In this document: piece after piece, positions 35,196 through 43,724 of the stretch
Layout of the letters: each line of letters begins with the position of its first letter
How positions within the stretch are numbered: the stretch's first letter is position 1
Origin: Sphingomonas sp. CBMAI 2297
GTDB lineage: Bacteria; Pseudomonadota; Alphaproteobacteria; Sphingomonadales; Sphingomonadaceae
Assembly (NCBI RefSeq): GCF_029870595.1
Contig: NZ_JAPDIR010000006.1
Coordinates: 95,362 to 159,361, forward strand
Direction of reading: 5' to 3'
DNA length: 64,000 bases
The notes under the pieces: generated by a model
Database searches by the model: none
What the model was told of the DNA's origin: nothing
The model's input: the letters and a program-made list of their open reading frames with translations, nothing else
Translations under genes and position numbers: made by a program

Positions 35196-35233
35196 GGGCG
35201 CGGATTAGCGAGGAGCGCGAGTGTAGGCAATCT

Positions 35234-35725
35234 TTACTGCTTCTCCCAGCGCACCTTGTCGCCGGCCCGGATGCCGAGCTTCGCCGAAACGCCCGCATTG
35301 AGCTCGAGCACCGCGGCCACCGGCTCGCCCGATTTCACATTCTCCTCCGAGAACGGCACGGCATTCTCGCCGATCCGGGCAATGGTTCCGTCCGCGCGGA
35401 TGAACAATATGTCCAGCGCAGTGGGCGTATTCTTCATCCAGAAGCTCGCCTCGCGCGGCGGGCCGTCGGCCGGATAGGGCGCGAAGAGCATGCCGCCGTC
35501 CCGCGGGATGTTGGTGCGGAACATCAGCCCGCGCTCCTGCTCGGCCGTGGTGCGGGCGAGCTCGACACGGAAGACGCGCGGGCCGCCGGCGCTGTCGACC
35601 GTCACCTCGACCTTGCGCACCGCCTGCGCCGCGGCGGGCCCGGCCTCCGCCTCGCTTTGGCACGCACCCGAGACGAGCAGCACCGACGCGGCGAGCGCCG
35701 CGCCCAACCCATGCAGGAACCTCAT
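35234..35725 (-). CDS. DUF192 family secreted protein
   Basis: This 163-residue protein has a signal peptide with a possible lipobox (LLVSGAC, Cys near residue 22). The DUF192 domain follows: VELARTTAEQERGLMFRTNI, then MLFAPYPADGPPREASFWMK, then NTPTALDILFIRADGTIARI and AVLELNAGVSAKLGIRAGD. The family is widespread, structurally known and of uncertain function. The ATG at 35725 is preferred; longer in-frame starts run into the cold-shock gene. It begins four bases after the cold-shock stop, so the two are co-transcribed. Confidence 0.92.
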   Translation of the reverse strand: MRFLHGLGAALAASVLLVSGACQSEAEAGPAAAQAVRKVEVTVDSAGGPRVFRVELARTTAEQERGLMFRTNIPRDGGMLFAPYPADGPPREASFWMKNTPTALDILFIRADGTIARIGENAVPFSEENVKSGEPVAAVLELNAGVSAKLGIRAGDKVRWEKQ

Positions 35726-35729
35726 CGTC

Positions 35730-36314
35730 TCAGCCGGTCCTTTCGACCGCCACGGCGAGCGGCCCCTTTTCGCCATCGACGATGCGCGCGACTAGCGACT
35801 GGCCGGGTTCGACCTCCTCGATATCGGCGCGGCGCAGCGTCTCCATATGGACGAATATATCGGCCGAGTCAGACTCGCGCACCAGGAATCCATAGCCCTT
35901 CAGGCGGTTGAACCATTTCACCGCCACCGGCTCGAACGGGCCGGCGGTGGCGATCAGCTTCACCCGGTCGGCGCGCTCGGCCTGGCGCTTGGGCGCCTCG
36001 ATCGCCTGACTGAGGTCGATCGAGAGGATCTCGCGCGCCTGCAGCCCCCGCTGACGCTGCACCGCCGTGCACTCCACCCGCGCGCCCTCGGGCAGCGAGC
36101 GGCGGCCATGGTCCTGGAGCACGGTGAAGTGGATCAGGATGTCGCCCACGGCGGCGTCATCGGCGACGAGAAAGCCGAATCCCCGCGTAACGTCGAACCA
36201 TTTCACGACACCGGCAAAGACCTGGCTTTCATCCACCGGGTCCTCGCCAATCCCCCCGTTATCGTTCGGCGTGTCTGTATAGTCGTTCTGCGCAACCTGT
36301 TGGTCAGCACGCAT
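35730..36314 (-). CDS. Tandem double cold-shock domain protein
   Basis: This 194-residue protein has two cold-shock (OB-fold) domains. The first RNP1 region is [15 protein letters not shown] (about 36-50) and the second is [15 protein letters not shown] (about 131-145), each followed by an RNP2-like segment ([18 protein letters not shown]). An acidic N-terminal tail (about 30 residues) and a charged linker (about 100-125) complete it. Two-domain cold-shock proteins are typical of alphaproteobacteria and bind RNA or single-stranded DNA. A good ribosome binding site (CAGGAA) precedes the ATG. Confidence 0.93.
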   Translation of the reverse strand: MRADQQVAQNDYTDTPNDNGGIGEDPVDESQVFAGVVKWFDVTRGFGFLVADDAAVGDILIHFTVLQDHGRRSLPEGARVECTAVQRQRGLQAREILSIDLSQAIEAPKRQAERADRVKLIATAGPFEPVAVKWFNRLKGYGFLVRESDSADIFVHMETLRRADIEEVEPGQSLVARIVDGEKGPLAVAVERTG

Positions 36315-36351
36315 TTCCTGTTCCCCCGAACGGTCACATTAACATGGTATT

Positions 36352-36365
36352 TTCCATAAATGGAA
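36352..36365. promoter_or_regulatory. Perfect palindrome upstream of the cold-shock gene
   Basis: TTCCATAAATGGAA is a perfect 14-base palindrome lying 38 bases upstream of the cold-shock start codon and within the AT-rich 75-base gap after recX. It could be an operator or part of the promoter. No regulator is identified. Confidence 0.35.
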
Positions 36366-36388
36366 TTGCCTTTGTTGCCGATCTGGCA

Positions 36389-36925
36389 TCAAGCGCCGCC
36401 AAATGTGGTTTCCGGGTCCTCCCCCGGCGCCATGCGGACGATCGCGCGGGCCAGTCCCGGCGCATGCCCTGCACGGATCATCGCAGCCATCTGCTTTTCC
36501 TGGAGCGCGCGGTCCGCCATCTCGCGGGCATAGGGGCCGATGCGCCGGCGCCGGGCAAAGACGATCGCGCTCGCAAGCGCCTCCGCCGCGAGCGCCGGCG
36601 CCAGCGCGGCGGCATCGGCTTCCTCCACCCCGGCGAACCGCAGCGCCTCGCGCACCCGGCGCGCGCCCAACCCGCGCCGGGCCATCGCCCCAGCCTTGGA
36701 TTCGGCATAGAGGCGGTCGTCGACATAGCCGAGTCCGGCCATGCGCTCGGCCAAAGCCTCCGGATCGGGCGATTTTTCTCCCTCCCAGCCGCGCTCGCAC
36801 AGTTTTCGGGACAGATAGGCCGCAAGTTTGGCCCTTGTCGTAGCGTAACGTTCGACATAGCGGAGCGCGTAACGCTCCAGATCGGTGCTATTCAGCGGTG
36901 GCAGGGGGCGTCTCGGGGCAGGCAT
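36389..36925 (-). CDS. recX: Regulatory protein RecX
   Basis: RecX modulates RecA filaments. The 178-residue protein starts MPAPRRPLPPLNSTDLERYA. Its three-helix repeats include ALRYVERYATTRAKLAAYLS, MAGLGYVDDRLYAES and GLGARRVREALRFAGV, with the family's GYVDD.RYA-like core. Longer in-frame starts up to 37036 are not supported by conservation. No recA lies in the window; RecX away from recA is common in alphaproteobacteria. It is divergent from the fatty acyl-AMP ligase and upstream of the cold-shock set. Confidence 0.88.
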   Translation of the reverse strand: MPAPRRPLPPLNSTDLERYALRYVERYATTRAKLAAYLSRKLCERGWEGEKSPDPEALAERMAGLGYVDDRLYAESKAGAMARRGLGARRVREALRFAGVEEADAAALAPALAAEALASAIVFARRRRIGPYAREMADRALQEKQMAAMIRAGHAPGLARAIVRMAPGEDPETTFGGA

Positions 36926-37046
36926 GCGCCATGATTGTGCCACAGTGGCAACCGATTTTGAACGACAGTGCGTAGCAGAGGCTAGCCTCAAAAAATTCGT
37001 CGTGGGGGCACGACGTTGGCTACCACGCAGGGGCACGGAATAAAGA

Positions 37047-38819
37047 ATGGTATTGGACGTTACGGGATCGCTCGAGGCAGAAAAGGAAGCGGGAACGCTC
37101 GCGCCTACGCCTACCGATGACAGCCTGCCGCGTCGCCTTGCGGATTTCGAAACGCTGGGCGAAGCGCTCGACTATGCCGCCAAGGGCAAGCGCGGGCTCA
37201 ATTTCCACGATGCGCGCGGCAACCTCGTGCGCCCCTATCCCTTCGCGGAGCTGCGCGAGGATGCGTTGAAACAGGCCTGGCGCCTGATCGCCGCGGGCGT
37301 GAAGCCCGAGGACCGCATCGCGCTGATCGCGGAGACGGGCGCTGAATTCGCCTCGCTGTTCTTCGGCGTCATCTATGCCGGCGCCTGGCCGGTGCCGCTG
37401 CCGCTGCCCACCAGCTTCGGCGGCGCCCAATCCTATATCGACCAGCTCACCGTCCAGCTGCAGAGCTGCGACCCTTCGATGCTGCTCTTCCCGCCCGAGA
37501 TCGGCGCGATGTGCGCCGAGGCTGCGCGCGGCCGGGGCGTGCCGGGCGTGGACTGGTCCGAGTTCGTCCAGCGCGACGCGGTGCCGACGCCGCTGCCCGA
37601 GGCGAAGACGACCGATATCGCCTATCTGCAATATTCGAGCGGCTCGACCCGCTTCCCGCACGGCGTGGTGATCACCCACCATGCCCTGCTCAACAACCTG
37701 GCGGCGCACAGCCACGGCATGCACGTGACCGATGGCGACCGCTGCGTCTCGTGGCTGCCCTGGTACCATGACATGGGCCTGGTCGGCTGCCTGCTCTCGG
37801 TCGTCGCCAACCAGGTCTCGACCGATTATCTCAAGACCGAGGATTTCGCCCGGCGCCCGCTCGCCTGGCTCGACCTGATCAGCCGCAACCAGGGCAACAC
37901 GCTCAGCTACTCGCCGACCTTCGGCTACGACATCTGCGCCCGCCGCATGTCGAGCCAGACCAAGGCCAGCGACCGTTTCGACCTGAGCCGCTGGCGCGTC
38001 GCCGGCAACGGCGCCGACATGATCCGCCCGGACGTGATGCAGTCGTTCGTCGACGCCTTCGCCGATGCGGGCTTCAAGGCCACCGCCTTCCTGCCGAGCT
38101 ACGGCCTGGCGGAAGCCACCCTCGCCGTCTCGATCATGCCACCGGGCGAAGGCATCATGGTCGAGCTGGTCGAGGAGACCCAGCTCTCGGGCGGCGACAC
38201 CGCCCGCGGCGATCGCCCGCAGCGGTTCCGCGCCATCGTCAATTGCGGCGTCCCCGCGCGCGACATGACGATCGAGATCCGCGAGGAAGACGGCACGCCG
38301 CTCCCCGAAAAGGCGATCGGCAAGGTCTGGTGCAAGGGCCCGAGCGTGATGGTCGGCTATTTCCGCGACCAGGAATCGACCGATGCCTGCCTGGTCGACG
38401 GCTGGCTCGACACCGGCGACATGGGCTATATGTCCGACGGCTACATCTACATCGTCGGCCGCGCCAAGGACATGATCATCATCAACGGCAAGAACCACTG
38501 GCCCCAGGACATCGAATGGGCCGTGGAGCAGCTGCCGGCGTTCAAGCAGGGCGACGTCGCCGCCTTCGCGATCACCACGCCGGGCGGCGAGGAGACGCCG
38601 GCCGTGCTGGTGCAGTGCCGCACCTCGGACGAGCAGGAGCGCCTGCGCCTGCGTGACGAGATTCGCGAGCGCGTCCGCTCGGTGACCGGCATGAACTGCG
38701 TGATCGAGCTCGTCCCGCCGCGCACTCTGCCGCGCACCAGCTCGGGCAAGCTCAGCCGCGCCAAGGCGCGCAACCTCTATCTCAACGGTGAGATCAAGCC
38801 CTACGCGCTCGCCGCGTAA
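37047..38819 (+). CDS. Fatty acyl-AMP ligase
   Basis: This is a 590-residue ANL-superfamily enzyme of the FAAL branch, which activates fatty acids as acyl-adenylates and passes them to an acyl carrier protein rather than to CoA. Motifs are LQYSSGSTRFPHGVVITH (P-loop, about 195-212), WLPWYHDMGLVG, LPSYGLAEATLAVS (about 348-361), WLDTGDMGYMSDGYIYI, GRAKDMIIINGKNHWPQDIE, and the C-terminal LPRTSSGKLSRAKARNLY with the catalytic Lys. WYHDMGL is typical of FAALs. No ACP or polyketide gene is adjacent, so its acceptor is encoded elsewhere. A 7-bp hairpin (36998-37015) lies in its leader. Confidence 0.93.
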   Translation: MVLDVTGSLEAEKEAGTLAPTPTDDSLPRRLADFETLGEALDYAAKGKRGLNFHDARGNLVRPYPFAELREDALKQAWRLIAAGVKPEDRIALIAETGAEFASLFFGVIYAGAWPVPLPLPTSFGGAQSYIDQLTVQLQSCDPSMLLFPPEIGAMCAEAARGRGVPGVDWSEFVQRDAVPTPLPEAKTTDIAYLQYSSGSTRFPHGVVITHHALLNNLAAHSHGMHVTDGDRCVSWLPWYHDMGLVGCLLSVVANQVSTDYLKTEDFARRPLAWLDLISRNQGNTLSYSPTFGYDICARRMSSQTKASDRFDLSRWRVAGNGADMIRPDVMQSFVDAFADAGFKATAFLPSYGLAEATLAVSIMPPGEGIMVELVEETQLSGGDTARGDRPQRFRAIVNCGVPARDMTIEIREEDGTPLPEKAIGKVWCKGPSVMVGYFRDQESTDACLVDGWLDTGDMGYMSDGYIYIVGRAKDMIIINGKNHWPQDIEWAVEQLPAFKQGDVAAFAITTPGGEETPAVLVQCRTSDEQERLRLRDEIRERVRSVTGMNCVIELVPPRTLPRTSSGKLSRAKARNLYLNGEIKPYALAA

Positions 38820-38831
38820 GGCTAGGTGATT

Positions 38832-38851
38832 CCCCTCCCTTCGGGGAGGGG
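38832..38851 (+). terminator. UUCG-loop hairpin after the acyl-AMP ligase
   Basis: CCCCTCCC (38832-38839), a TTCG loop and GGGAGGGG (38844-38851) form a perfect 8-bp stem with the extra-stable tetraloop, 12 bases after the stop codon. No long U-run follows. Similar CCCCTCCC hairpins recur at 41256-41276. Confidence 0.65.
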
Positions 38852-39266
38852 GATTCCTCCAGGGGTAGGCGCCGAGCGCGCGCCGGAAGTTTCCGAAATT
38901 TACATTATGGGCCCCCGATTCTTCCCCGGCGCGCGCAGCGATCGGATGCCTGCCAGCGCCACTGCGCAGGAAAATTGCGCGGCGCGATCCTATTTTTCCA
39001 ACAGACTCAAGGTTCTGATAGAGGTTTCGCATAGCCGTTCGAGGCAAGCGGGCGAAGTCCTGCATCGCGACGAGCCAGGCTGCATCGGCCTTCAGGCGCT
39101 TCGGCCCGCCCCTGCCGTCCTCCTGGCCGTTGCCAGGCTCCACGGTACCTCCCGGTGCCTCCGGCACAAGGCCGGGTGACGGGGTGGAAAGGGCCAGCAC
39201 GACTCCCTCCAAATATCGATCTGTCCCAGGCCATTCCCCTCCCGTCACGGAACGGCAGGCGCCCCG
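38852..39266. other. 415-base stretch without a recognisable gene
   Basis: Frames open on both strands here have no recognisable protein motif, poor starts and chance-like composition. A locally AT-rich patch (about 38890-39010) interrupts the GC-rich background. I cannot identify a regulatory element or a convincing gene remnant. Confidence 0.5.
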
Positions 39267-39836
39267 TCACCACCGCCCGCCGACCACCCGATCGATGATC
39301 GCATCGTCCGCCGGGATCTGCCGGTCGAGCATCAGCATCGCCAGGCCGTGCGCGCAGGACCAGGCGTGGATGGCGACCATATCGGCGTCACCGCCATGCT
39401 CGGCCGCCGCGGCACGGGCATTTTCCTTCAGGAACGCCATCGCGCCATCCTCATGCTCCAGCGCCGAGGGATCGGCATCGGGATTGGCGAAGATCAGCCG
39501 GAACAGCGCCGGATTGGCCAGCGCGAAGCGGACATAGGCGGCACCCGTCGCCGCGAAACCCGCCTTGCCGCCGCCCGCGCGATCCGCCGCCTCGTGCTGC
39601 GCCTCCGACAGGCGCCGCAGCCCCTCGCTCGCGAGCGCGATCATCAGCGCCTTCTTGTCGGGGAAATGCCGGTAGAGCGCCGTCGCGCTCACGCCAACCG
39701 TCCGGGCGATCTCGCGCAGGCCCAGATCGTCGGCGGCGCGTGTCTCGAGCAGTTTCAGCCCGGCCTCCAGCGCCGCCGCGCGCAGATCGCCATGATGATA
39801 GGCCTTGCCGCTCTCAGATGTTGACACTGTTACCAT
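39267..39836 (-). CDS. TetR-family transcriptional repressor
   Basis: This 189-residue protein has an N-terminal TetR DNA-binding domain, with YHHGDLRAAALEAGLKLLET, LREIARTVGVSATALYRHFP and DKKALMIALASEGLRRL (about 12-70). A ligand-binding domain of the WHG/TetR_C_13 type follows (YVRFALANPALFRLIFANPD). It is divergent from the oxygenase gene with 44 bases between the starts. A large inverted repeat in that gap covers the TetR start codon and a plus-strand promoter, so it probably represses both genes. The ligand is unknown, possibly the oxygenase substrate. A later GTG at 39827 is an alternative start. Confidence 0.93.
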   Translation of the reverse strand: MVTVSTSESGKAYHHGDLRAAALEAGLKLLETRAADDLGLREIARTVGVSATALYRHFPDKKALMIALASEGLRRLSEAQHEAADRAGGGKAGFAATGAAYVRFALANPALFRLIFANPDADPSALEHEDGAMAFLKENARAAAAEHGGDADMVAIHAWSCAHGLAMLMLDRQIPADDAIIDRVVGGRW

Positions 39837-39864
39837 TTGCTCGCTATGTGAACAGCGTCAACAT
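39818..39864. promoter_or_regulatory. Inverted-repeat operator between tetR-type gene and oxygenase
   Basis: ATGTTGACACTGTTA (39818-39832) and GAACAGCGTCAACAT (39850-39864) are inverted copies with 13 of 15 positions matching, separated by 17 bases. The left arm overlaps the TetR start codon region and the right arm follows the oxygenase promoter's -10. This is the expected place for an autoregulatory TetR operator. Confidence 0.75.
39821..39849 (+). promoter_or_regulatory. Promoter of the oxygenase gene
   Basis: TTGACA (39821-39826), a 17-base spacer and CTATGT (39844-39849) match housekeeping promoter boxes; the -35 is perfect. Both boxes are embedded in or next to the operator arms. The predicted start of transcription is about 25 bases before the ATG, which has GGAGG in its leader. 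Confidence 0.65.
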
Positions 39865-39880
39865 AGCCCCGGAGGCGACA

Positions 39881-41245
39881 ATGGCAAGCGCGATCGAACT
39901 GGACCAAGCGACCGATCACCCCTTCCTCACCGGCATCCACGCGCCGATGCGCGCGGAACTGACTCTTACCGAGCTTCCCGTCACCGGCACGATCCCGCCG
40001 GCGCTGAATGGCCAGTACATGCGCATCGGCCCCAATCCGGTGAACCCGGACCCCAAGGGCTATCACTGGTTCGTCGGCGACGGCATGGTCCATGGCCTGG
40101 CGATCCGGGACGGCAAGGCGCTATGGTATCGCAACCGCTGGATCCGCTCGACTCCAGCCGCGGCGGCGCTGGGCGAATCCCCTGCCCCCGGGCCGCGCCA
40201 CGGCCGCTTCGACACGGTGAACACCAATGTCGTCGAGATCGCCGGCGAGATCCTGGCGCTGGTCGAGGCCGGCAGCACGCCGGTCACCCTGTCGCGCGAC
40301 ATGGAGCGCCAGGCCTATGGCGACTTCGGCGGCACGCTGGCGGGCACCTTCACCGCCCATCCGCACCATGATCCGCTGACCGGCGAACAGCATGCGATCA
40401 CCTATGCCGCGATGGTGCCCGACACCGTGCACCATGTCGTGATCTCGGCCGAGGGCAAGGTGGTGCGCGAGGAGCCGATCGCAGTCGAGCACGGCCCCTC
40501 GATCCACGACTGCGCCTTCACCGCCCGCTATGCGGTGGTGATGGACCTGCCGGTGACCTTCTCGCTGGCGGAAGCGATGCAGGGGACCCGCTTCCCCTAT
40601 CGCTGGAACCCTGAGCATCGCGCCCGGATCGGCCTGCTCGCCCGCGACGGGCGGGGCGACGAGACGATCTGGATCGAGATCGATCCTTGCTACATCTTCC
40701 ATGTCGCCAACGCTTATGACCTGCCCGACGGCCGGGTGGTGCTCGACGCGGTGACCTATGACAGCATGTTCGCAGGTGCGCCGGGCGGCCCCGACCAGAG
40801 CCCGCGCGGGCTCGAGCGGTTCGTGCTCGATCCGGCGACGCGCACCGCCGAGCGGCGCATCCTCGATTCCGCGCCGCAGGAATTCCCCCGCCCCGACGAG
40901 CGGCGCTTCGGCCAGCCCTATCGCTATGCCTATACGATGGCGCTGCCCGGGAACGGCTTCGCGATCGCCGGGACCCGGCTCTACAAGCATGACCTGGAGG
41001 CCGGCACACGCCAGATCCACGATTTCGGCCCGGGCCGGCATCCGGGCGAGTTCGTCTTCGTCCCCGCCGCGCCCGATTCGGCCGAGGACGCGGGCTGGCT
41101 GATCGGCCTGGTGGTCGACCTGCCGCGCGAGACGACCGAGCTGGTGATCCTCGACGCGCGCGACTTCGCGGGCGCGCCGGTGGCGAGCATCCACCTGCCG
41201 CACCGGGTGCCGCCGGGCTTCCATGGGAACTGGATCACGGGGTGA
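39881..41245 (+). CDS. Carotenoid oxygenase (RPE65/CCD family)
   Basis: This 454-residue Fe(II) dioxygenase cleaves carotenoid-like or stilbene-like double bonds. Family features are QYMRIGPNPVNPDPKGYHWF, VGDGMVHGLAI (65-75), and four iron-binding His in expected contexts: H160 in TAHPHHD, H209 in SIHDC, H274 in IFHVANAYD, and H448 in FHGNW. The start has GGAGG seven bases upstream. The substrate cannot be read from the sequence; sphingomonads have both lignostilbene and apocarotenoid cleaving members. Control by the divergent TetR regulator suggests an inducible catabolic role. Confidence 0.93.
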   Translation: MASAIELDQATDHPFLTGIHAPMRAELTLTELPVTGTIPPALNGQYMRIGPNPVNPDPKGYHWFVGDGMVHGLAIRDGKALWYRNRWIRSTPAAAALGESPAPGPRHGRFDTVNTNVVEIAGEILALVEAGSTPVTLSRDMERQAYGDFGGTLAGTFTAHPHHDPLTGEQHAITYAAMVPDTVHHVVISAEGKVVREEPIAVEHGPSIHDCAFTARYAVVMDLPVTFSLAEAMQGTRFPYRWNPEHRARIGLLARDGRGDETIWIEIDPCYIFHVANAYDLPDGRVVLDAVTYDSMFAGAPGGPDQSPRGLERFVLDPATRTAERRILDSAPQEFPRPDERRFGQPYRYAYTMALPGNGFAIAGTRLYKHDLEAGTRQIHDFGPGRHPGEFVFVPAAPDSAEDAGWLIGLVVDLPRETTELVILDARDFAGAPVASIHLPHRVPPGFHGNWITG

Positions 41246-41255
41246 GGAACGCGCG

Positions 41256-41276
41256 CCCCTCCCTGCAAGGGAGGGG
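41256..41276 (+). terminator. Hairpin after the carotenoid oxygenase gene
   Basis: CCCCTCCCT (41256-41264), a GCA loop and AGGGAGGGG (41268-41276) form a perfect 9-bp stem ten bases after the stop codon. It belongs to the same CCCCTCCC hairpin type as 38832-38851. Confidence 0.65.
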
Positions 41277-41351
41277 AGTCTGAGGAAAAATCCGCACATC
41301 CCGCTTCCCAGCCTAACCACTCGCTAACCAGCGCCGGGCTACACCCTCCGG

Positions 41352-43715
41352 GTGAACAGCCAGACGACCTCGCAATTCGCCCGGCCGCGCATCGATGCGC
41401 GTGCGCTTTTGGGCCTGTACGACCCGGCGGACACCACCGACTGGGGGCCGATCCGCGCCGCCCAGCTGCATGCCGGCAGCCAGCTGGCGCTGTTCATGCT
41501 CGCCGCCAATGTGATCGGCGCCTCGCTCGTCACGATCCTCCTCGCCCCGCTGGTCCCGCTCTGGCAGCTGGCGAGCTGGGGGGCGATCGTCGCCGCCGCG
41601 GGCACCGCGGTTGCCTTCCGCCGTCTCGCCAGGCGCCACCGCACCGCCGTCACCGCCACGCTGGGCGATGTGCGCGACACTGTGCTCGACGGGGTGGCGC
41701 TGGGCGCGGCCTGGTCGATCCCGCCCCTTGCCTTCGGCCATCTGGTGGATGCCAGCGCCGCGCTCGGCCTGTGGATCGTCGTCTCGCTGCTGATGACCGC
41801 CAGTGCCGTCGCCATGGCCGCGCTGCCGCTCGCCACCATCACCTTCGTCGCGATCGTCGGCACCGCGCTGGTGGTGACGCTGTCGCTGATCGCCTCGCCG
41901 ATGCTCGCCGCCGCTTCCGCGCTGTTCACCGTGCTGCTCGTCATGGCCACCTTCGCGCGCGGCAAGGCGCTCGTCGTGATCCGCGCCGGCGAGATGGCGA
42001 TCGCCGAGCGCGACGAGACGCTGAGCCTGCTCCTGCGCGAGAACGAGCGCGAGGGCGAGGCCGACTGGCTGTGGGAGATCGACGCGCAGCGCCGCGTCGC
42101 CCGCGCCAATCCGCGCTTCTCCAAGTCGCTGGGCGTCGATCCCAAGGCGATCAACGGCATGCCCTTCCTCCAGGTGCTCGCCGGGCCGACCTGGGAGGAC
42201 GGCAATTTCGCCGCCGGCCTGCGCGACCTCGCCGAGAAGCTGAAGACGCGCGATCCCTTTCACGACCTGCTGCTGCCGGTCTTCGTCAATGGCGAGGAGC
42301 GCTGGTGGGAAATGTCCGCCAGCCCGCGCTACGACGAGGGCGGCACCTTTATCGGCTTCCGCGGCGTCGGCTCGGACGTGACCGAGGCGCGCGCCTCGGC
42401 CGACCAGATCAGCAAGATGGCGCGGTTCGACACGCTCACTGGCCTGCCCAACCGGCTGCTGCTCAACGAGACGCTGGCCCGCGCGATGGCCGAGGCGGAG
42501 AAATGGGGCTCGCGCTGCGCCTTCATGATGATCGACCTCGATCGCTTCAAGGCAGTGAACGACACGCTGGGCCACCCGGTGGGCGACCGGCTGCTGATGC
42601 GCGTCTCCGAGCGGCTCAAGCAGCTGATGAGCGAGAACGAGATGGTCGGGCGGCTCGGCGGCGACGAGTTCGCCGTGGTGGTGCGCGACGCGACCGACAC
42701 GGCGGGCATCGAGCGGCTGGCCCAGGCCATCATCGACACGGTCTCGCGCCCCTATGAGATAGACCAGAACACGCTGTTCATCGGCGCCTCGGTCGGCCTT
42801 GCCGTGGGACCGCGCGACGGGCGCACCGCCGAGATGCTGATCCGCTCGGCGGACCTGGCGCTCTATCGCTCCAAGGACACCGGCGGCGGCGCCTTCCATT
42901 GCTACGAGCCGCAGCTGCACATGGCCGCCGAGGAGCGGCGCGTGCTCGAGATCGCGCTGCGCAGCGCGGTCGAGAATGGCGAGATGCACCTCAACTACCA
43001 GCCCGTGGTGCTGGCGGACACCGGCTCGCTGGCCGGCTTCGAGGCGCTGCTGCGCTGGACCCACCCGGAATTCGGCGTGGTCTCGCCCGCCAAGTTCGTG
43101 CCGCTGGCCGAGGATGCCCGGCTGATTCCGGCTATCGGCGAATGGGTGCTGCGCACTGCCTGCAAGGAAGCCGCGCGCTGGGATTCGGAAGTGCGCGTGG
43201 CAGTGAATGTCAGCCCCGAGCAGCTCCATTCGCCGAGCTTCGCCACCATGGTGGCGCAGGCCCTGGCCCAGTCCGGCCTGCCCCCCGAGCGGCTCGAGCT
43301 GGAAGTGACCGAGAGCGTGTTCATGCGCGAGGGGACCCAGGCGATCCATGTGCTCGAGCGCGTGCTCGAGCTGGGCGTGCGCCTGAGCCTCGACGATTTC
43401 GGCACGGGCTATTCCTCGCTCGGTTATCTGGCGCACACCCGATTCAGTTCGATCAAGATCGACCGCAGCTTCGTCCAGGGCGCCTCCAAGGGCACCAAGG
43501 AAGCGATCGCGATCATCCGCGCGGTGGTGGCGCTGGCCGACAGCCTGGGCATGGCGACCACGGCCGAAGGCGTGGAGACCGAGGAGGAGCACCACATGGT
43601 GCAGCAGCTCGGCTGCACCAAGGTGCAGGGCTATTATTTCGGCCGCCCGCTCCCCGTGCAGGAAGCGCGGGCGCTCGCCACGCGCCCGCCAGGCGGCGCC
43701 AGCGCCGCCGCCTGA
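41352..43715 (+). CDS. Membrane GGDEF-EAL c-di-GMP turnover protein
   Basis: This 787-residue protein has five to six membrane helices in the first 215 residues, a PAS-like domain at about 225-360 (DWLWEIDAQRRVARANPRF), a GGDEF domain and an EAL domain. The cyclase signature is intact (GRLGGDEFAVVV, near 434-445), as is the substrate block FDTLTGLPNRLLL. The EAL domain has EALLRW (near 564), NVSPEQL, VTESVF, and DDFGTGYSSLGYL, so phosphodiesterase activity is also possible. Which activity dominates is unknown. The start is a GTG with a weak ribosome binding site. It converges on the M28 peptidase gene with nine bases between the stops. Confidence 0.95.
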   Translation: MNSQTTSQFARPRIDARALLGLYDPADTTDWGPIRAAQLHAGSQLALFMLAANVIGASLVTILLAPLVPLWQLASWGAIVAAAGTAVAFRRLARRHRTAVTATLGDVRDTVLDGVALGAAWSIPPLAFGHLVDASAALGLWIVVSLLMTASAVAMAALPLATITFVAIVGTALVVTLSLIASPMLAAASALFTVLLVMATFARGKALVVIRAGEMAIAERDETLSLLLRENEREGEADWLWEIDAQRRVARANPRFSKSLGVDPKAINGMPFLQVLAGPTWEDGNFAAGLRDLAEKLKTRDPFHDLLLPVFVNGEERWWEMSASPRYDEGGTFIGFRGVGSDVTEARASADQISKMARFDTLTGLPNRLLLNETLARAMAEAEKWGSRCAFMMIDLDRFKAVNDTLGHPVGDRLLMRVSERLKQLMSENEMVGRLGGDEFAVVVRDATDTAGIERLAQAIIDTVSRPYEIDQNTLFIGASVGLAVGPRDGRTAEMLIRSADLALYRSKDTGGGAFHCYEPQLHMAAEERRVLEIALRSAVENGEMHLNYQPVVLADTGSLAGFEALLRWTHPEFGVVSPAKFVPLAEDARLIPAIGEWVLRTACKEAARWDSEVRVAVNVSPEQLHSPSFATMVAQALAQSGLPPERLELEVTESVFMREGTQAIHVLERVLELGVRLSLDDFGTGYSSLGYLAHTRFSSIKIDRSFVQGASKGTKEAIAIIRAVVALADSLGMATTAEGVETEEEHHMVQQLGCTKVQGYYFGRPLPVQEARALATRPPGGASAAA

Positions 43716-43724
43716 CCCCGACAA

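Noticed and set aside
36938..36950. TGCCACAGTGGCA palindrome between recX and the acyl-AMP ligase as an operator
   Set aside because: Arms are only six bases and no regulator is adjacent. It is too weak to list as a site.
37020..39248. Open frame of 742 codons on the minus strand opposite the acyl-AMP ligase gene
   Set aside because: The plus strand codes for a full-length ANL enzyme. The minus frame has no recognisable domain. Its first part lies in the 38852-39266 gap, but that part also lacks any motif.
41313..43724. Open frame of 803 codons on the minus strand opposite the GGDEF-EAL gene
   Set aside because: The plus-strand protein has intact GGDEF and EAL motifs. The minus frame is rich in His, Arg, Gly and Asp without motifs, as is typical of a shadow frame in high-GC DNA.
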